In this document: one piece after another, positions 62,033-64,000 of the stretch | Position numbering within the stretch: the first letter of the stretch is position 1 | How the letters are laid out: each line of letters opens with the position of its first letter | Assembly: GCA_963825405.1 (NCBI GenBank) | Contig: CAWGTB010000003.1 | Span: 186,001 to 250,000 of the forward strand | Source: JACPNO01 sp963825405 | GTDB taxonomy: Bacteria; Acidobacteriota; Terriglobia; Bryobacterales; Bryobacteraceae | DNA length: 64,000 nt | Reading direction: 5' to 3' | Position numbers and translations under genes: made by a program | The notes under the pieces: model-generated | Databases searched by the model: none | What the model saw: only the letters and a program-made list of their open reading frames with translations | What the model was told of the DNA's origin: nothing

Positions 62033-63629
62033 AATCAGCCTGCTGACCGCACTCGATATTTCCGTGCTGGAACGCAGCGCGAACGGAGCGCTCACGCTGG
62101 TTGGTACGCCGCCCGTCTGGTTCAATGTTGTGTTTTCGCCGGCGCGCGGGCCGCAAAATGAAATTGACTTCAGCGAATCCAGTCCCTACCTGGCCGAATT
62201 CACCGTCGATGCCGAAGAATTCTGGAAGAGCTCGGAAGGCCGTCTTCATGGGGGAACGTGGACCCAGCGCGACATCCACGGCCAGGAGGTTGGCCTGGAG
62301 GCGTGGGCGATTCGCGTGGACGAACGGAACTTTCTCTTAGTCAAAGAGCTCGGCGAAGAATTCGAGGAACGGCGCGCTGCATTTCAAAAAGCTCGTGAAA
62401 CCGGCCTTTCGTATGAGTCGCTCGGCCGCGCCCATCGCAGCTCGGTCGACGCCCAACAGAAGCTCGAGATGCGCAATCGCGAAGTCGAGCGTATCAACGA
62501 ATTGAAAAGCGAATTTCTGGCGAGCATGAGTCATGAGCTGCGAACGCCGCTCAACGCGATTATCGGCTTTGCCGGTCTGCTGGATGAAGAAAGCGCCGGC
62601 AAGCTGAATGATGAGCAGAAGTCCTACGTGCAGCACGTCTCACGCGCATCCGGCCACCTGTTGGATCTCATCAACGACATCCTCGACCTTTCCAAAATCG
62701 AAGCCGGGTACCTCGAATTGCATCCGACTACGTTCCCGTTGGCCGGCGCGCTGGCCGAAGTGCTGTCGACGACCTGGCCACTGGCGCGCTCCAAAAACAT
62801 CCGGCTGAATGTCGACAGAAATTCGCCGTTCACGGTGCACGCCGACCGCATTCGCTTCAAGCAGATTCTCTACAACCTTTTGAGCAATGCCATCAAATTC
62901 ACGCCGAAGGGCGGCGAAGTTGGCATGAATTGCTCACAGGATGACGCGTTTCTGACCGTCGCCGTTTACGATACCGGAATCGGCATTCCCGCCGAAGAAC
63001 GCGACGCGATCTTCGAGAAATTTCACCAGGTGAGCAGCGTTTCGAAAGAGGGCAGGGCAGGCACCGGGCTCGGCCTCACCATCACCAAGCGACTGGTGGA
63101 ACAGCATGGCGGGCGGATCTGGGTGGAGAGCGAAACCGGCGCCGGCAGCCGCTTCCAATTTACGTTGCCCGTTCAGTCTGCCGATGACGCCCAGCCCGTG
63201 CCGGCTCCCGCGCCAGCCGCCCTAGCCGAGCAGCCCAACCCGAACGCCGCAGTTCTCACGGCTGCGGTGGTGGAAGACAATCCGGCCAATCGCGCGCTGT
63301 TTGAAATTATGCTGAAGCCGACGTACCGCGTGGTGTCCTTCGGGAACGGCCCGGAGGCGCTGGAGGCGTTCACGCGCGAACGGCCCGACGTCATCATCAT
63401 GGACATCGCGCTGCCGGGAATGAGCGGCCTGGAAGTCATCAAGCGGCTGCGAGCGGACAGCGTTCTCAAATCCATTCCTGTGATCGCAGTGTCTGCCCAC
63501 GCCATGGCCGGAGACCGCGAAAAATTTCTTGCCGCTGGATTTGACGAGTATCTGCCCAAGCCGATTGGCGGAAGAGCCGTGCTGCTCGATGCGCTGCGGC
63601 CGCTGGTCGCCGCTAAGCCAAATATTTGA
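62013..63629 (+). CDS. Hybrid sensor histidine kinase with C-terminal receiver domain
   Basis: 538 residues, no membrane segment. An N-terminal sensor-like domain (about 1-125, RSANGALTLVGTPPVWFNVVF ...) resembles a PAS fold; a coiled linker (RNREVERINELKSEF) leads to the HisKA box SHELRTPLNAI, the HATPase with NLLSNAIKFTPKGGE (N box), DTGIGIPAEERDAIFEKFHQ (G1/F), GTGLGLTITKRLVEQHGG (G2), and a receiver at about 415-538 with VVEDNPANRALFEI, DVIIMDIALPGMSG (phospho-Asp) and VSAHAMAGD, KPIGG (Lys). Cytosolic location is unusual for a sensor and fits a partner that senses the GTPase state. It overlaps the GTPase gene. Converges with the RsbW-like gene (17-base overlap). Confidence 0.88.
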   Translation: MSPQASEISLLTALDISVLERSANGALTLVGTPPVWFNVVFSPARGPQNEIDFSESSPYLAEFTVDAEEFWKSSEGRLHGGTWTQRDIHGQEVGLEAWAIRVDERNFLLVKELGEEFEERRAAFQKARETGLSYESLGRAHRSSVDAQQKLEMRNREVERINELKSEFLASMSHELRTPLNAIIGFAGLLDEESAGKLNDEQKSYVQHVSRASGHLLDLINDILDLSKIEAGYLELHPTTFPLAGALAEVLSTTWPLARSKNIRLNVDRNSPFTVHADRIRFKQILYNLLSNAIKFTPKGGEVGMNCSQDDAFLTVAVYDTGIGIPAEERDAIFEKFHQVSSVSKEGRAGTGLGLTITKRLVEQHGGRIWVESETGAGSRFQFTLPVQSADDAQPVPAPAPAALAEQPNPNAAVLTAAVVEDNPANRALFEIMLKPTYRVVSFGNGPEALEAFTRERPDVIIMDIALPGMSGLEVIKRLRADSVLKSIPVIAVSAHAMAGDREKFLAAGFDEYLPKPIGGRAVLLDALRPLVAAKPNI

Positions 63630-64000
63630 TCAGCAGTACTTCATTGCCTTTTTGGCTGTAAAGCACTTCGTCGGCAAACTTCCGGGTCAGCAGGATTCCG
63701 AATCCGCCGGGCCGAATTCCCATCTGCGCCCGCAGTTCGGCGTGCTCAAACGGAGCGTCATCCGGATTGGAGATGGCGGCGTGCGGCAGGTTGTCGAACG
63801 AGAATCCCTCGCCGGGGTCGCGTATGTAATAGATGATGCTGCGAGCGGTTCGCACGTATGTGAGACTTACTATTTGATCGGGATCGGAATGCCCGCCGTG
63901 CTCGATGGCATTCATCAGCAGTTCGCGGAACGCCGTGCCCACGTCGTCTCTTTCCTGCCGGCTGAGGTCGGCCGCCAATTCGGAAAAAAATTGCGACAAC
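63613..64000 (-). CDS. RsbW-like anti-sigma/serine-kinase ATPase, N-terminally cut by the window edge
   Basis: About 128 residues visible; the apparent start is a TTG at the very edge, so the true start lies outside. GHKL ATPase domain of the HATPase_c_2 type: TAFRELLMNAIEHGGHSD (N box), YIRDPGEGFSF (G1) and MGIRPGGFGILLTRKFADEV (G2). Family members bind anti-sigma-factor antagonists or phosphorylate them, as RsbW/SpoIIAB do. No sigma factor or antagonist is seen inside the window, but they may lie to the right. It converges with the hybrid kinase gene by 17 bases. Confidence 0.78.
   Translation of the reverse strand, partial: LSQFFSELAADLSRQERDDVGTAFRELLMNAIEHGGHSDPDQIVSLTYVRTARSIIYYIRDPGEGFSFDNLPHAAISNPDDAPFEHAELRAQMGIRPGGFGILLTRKFADEVLYSQKGNEVLLIKYLA

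Noticed and set aside
1..64000. tRNA, rRNA, insertion sequences, prophage or integrase genes
   Set aside because: No conserved RNA segments, transposase, integrase, capsid or terminase text was found in either strand.

Overview
The window looks like a GC-rich chromosomal segment from a soil-type Acidobacteriota, probably Bryobacter/Solibacter-like. That placement is inferred from gene content: an Oar-like TonB receptor with a carboxypeptidase-regulatory domain and glycine runs, several PQQ-type propellers with c-type cytochromes, a Ser/Thr kinase fused to a TolB-like propeller, many Tat- or Sec-exported hydrolases, YVTN propeller and YceI proteins. No rRNA, tRNA, CRISPR array, insertion sequence, prophage or integron was seen.

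Layout. 0-4.3 kb: a frame-disrupted LRR protein, a cytochrome c-PQQ quinoprotein and two small candidate genes. 4.3-8.9 kb: pyruvate:ferredoxin oxidoreductase (nifJ, split by one frameshift) followed by a dihydroorotate-dehydrogenase-like flavoprotein. 9-18 kb: exported hydrolases (S41 peptidase, alpha/beta hydrolase, Tat-exported metallo-beta-lactamase-fold protein), an unusual exported glucan-water-dikinase-like protein and two SxxK serine hydrolases facing each other across a palindromic repeat. 18-21 kb: a stress block (structured leader, tandem UspA, baeRF-like protein, small TIG protein). 21-33 kb: PfkB kinase, di-haem RoxA-like cytochrome, FAD aldonolactone-oxidase-like enzyme, class 3 lipase, class V aminotransferase, YkgJ-like and HI0933-like proteins, AsmA-like protein, a membrane protein and a broken acyl-CoA synthetase. 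33-41 kb: TonB receptor, then an overlapping pair of secreted proteins (parallel beta-helix and an unrecognised 877-residue protein). 41-48.5 kb: a coupled operon of dienelactone hydrolase, cupredoxin-like lipoprotein, YVTN lipoprotein, YceI and Sel1 protein, facing two PQQ propellers and a cytochrome c-ComEA fusion. 48.6-54 kb: a degraded TonB receptor, a 58-residue protein behind a FliA-like promoter, a flavin monooxygenase, YceI and a methyltransferase. 54-59 kb: SRPBCC protein, kinase-TolB fusion, amidase and a DUF5995-type gene. 59.3-64 kb: a signalling module made of a coiled-coil protein, an OmpA-domain membrane protein, a Rab-like small GTPase, a hybrid histidine kinase and an RsbW-like ATPase.

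Two loci stand out. One is the GTPase/OmpA/coiled-coil/hybrid-kinase module, whose coupled genes suggest a machine linking a cytosolic GTPase to the cell wall. The other is the exported dikinase-like protein, which should need ATP but carries a Sec signal peptide.

Caution: at least nine genes are broken by single-base shifts, often in otherwise well-preserved reading frames and near short homopolymers. Many may be consensus errors of a draft or metagenome assembly. Where I describe a joined gene, the joining is my inference.
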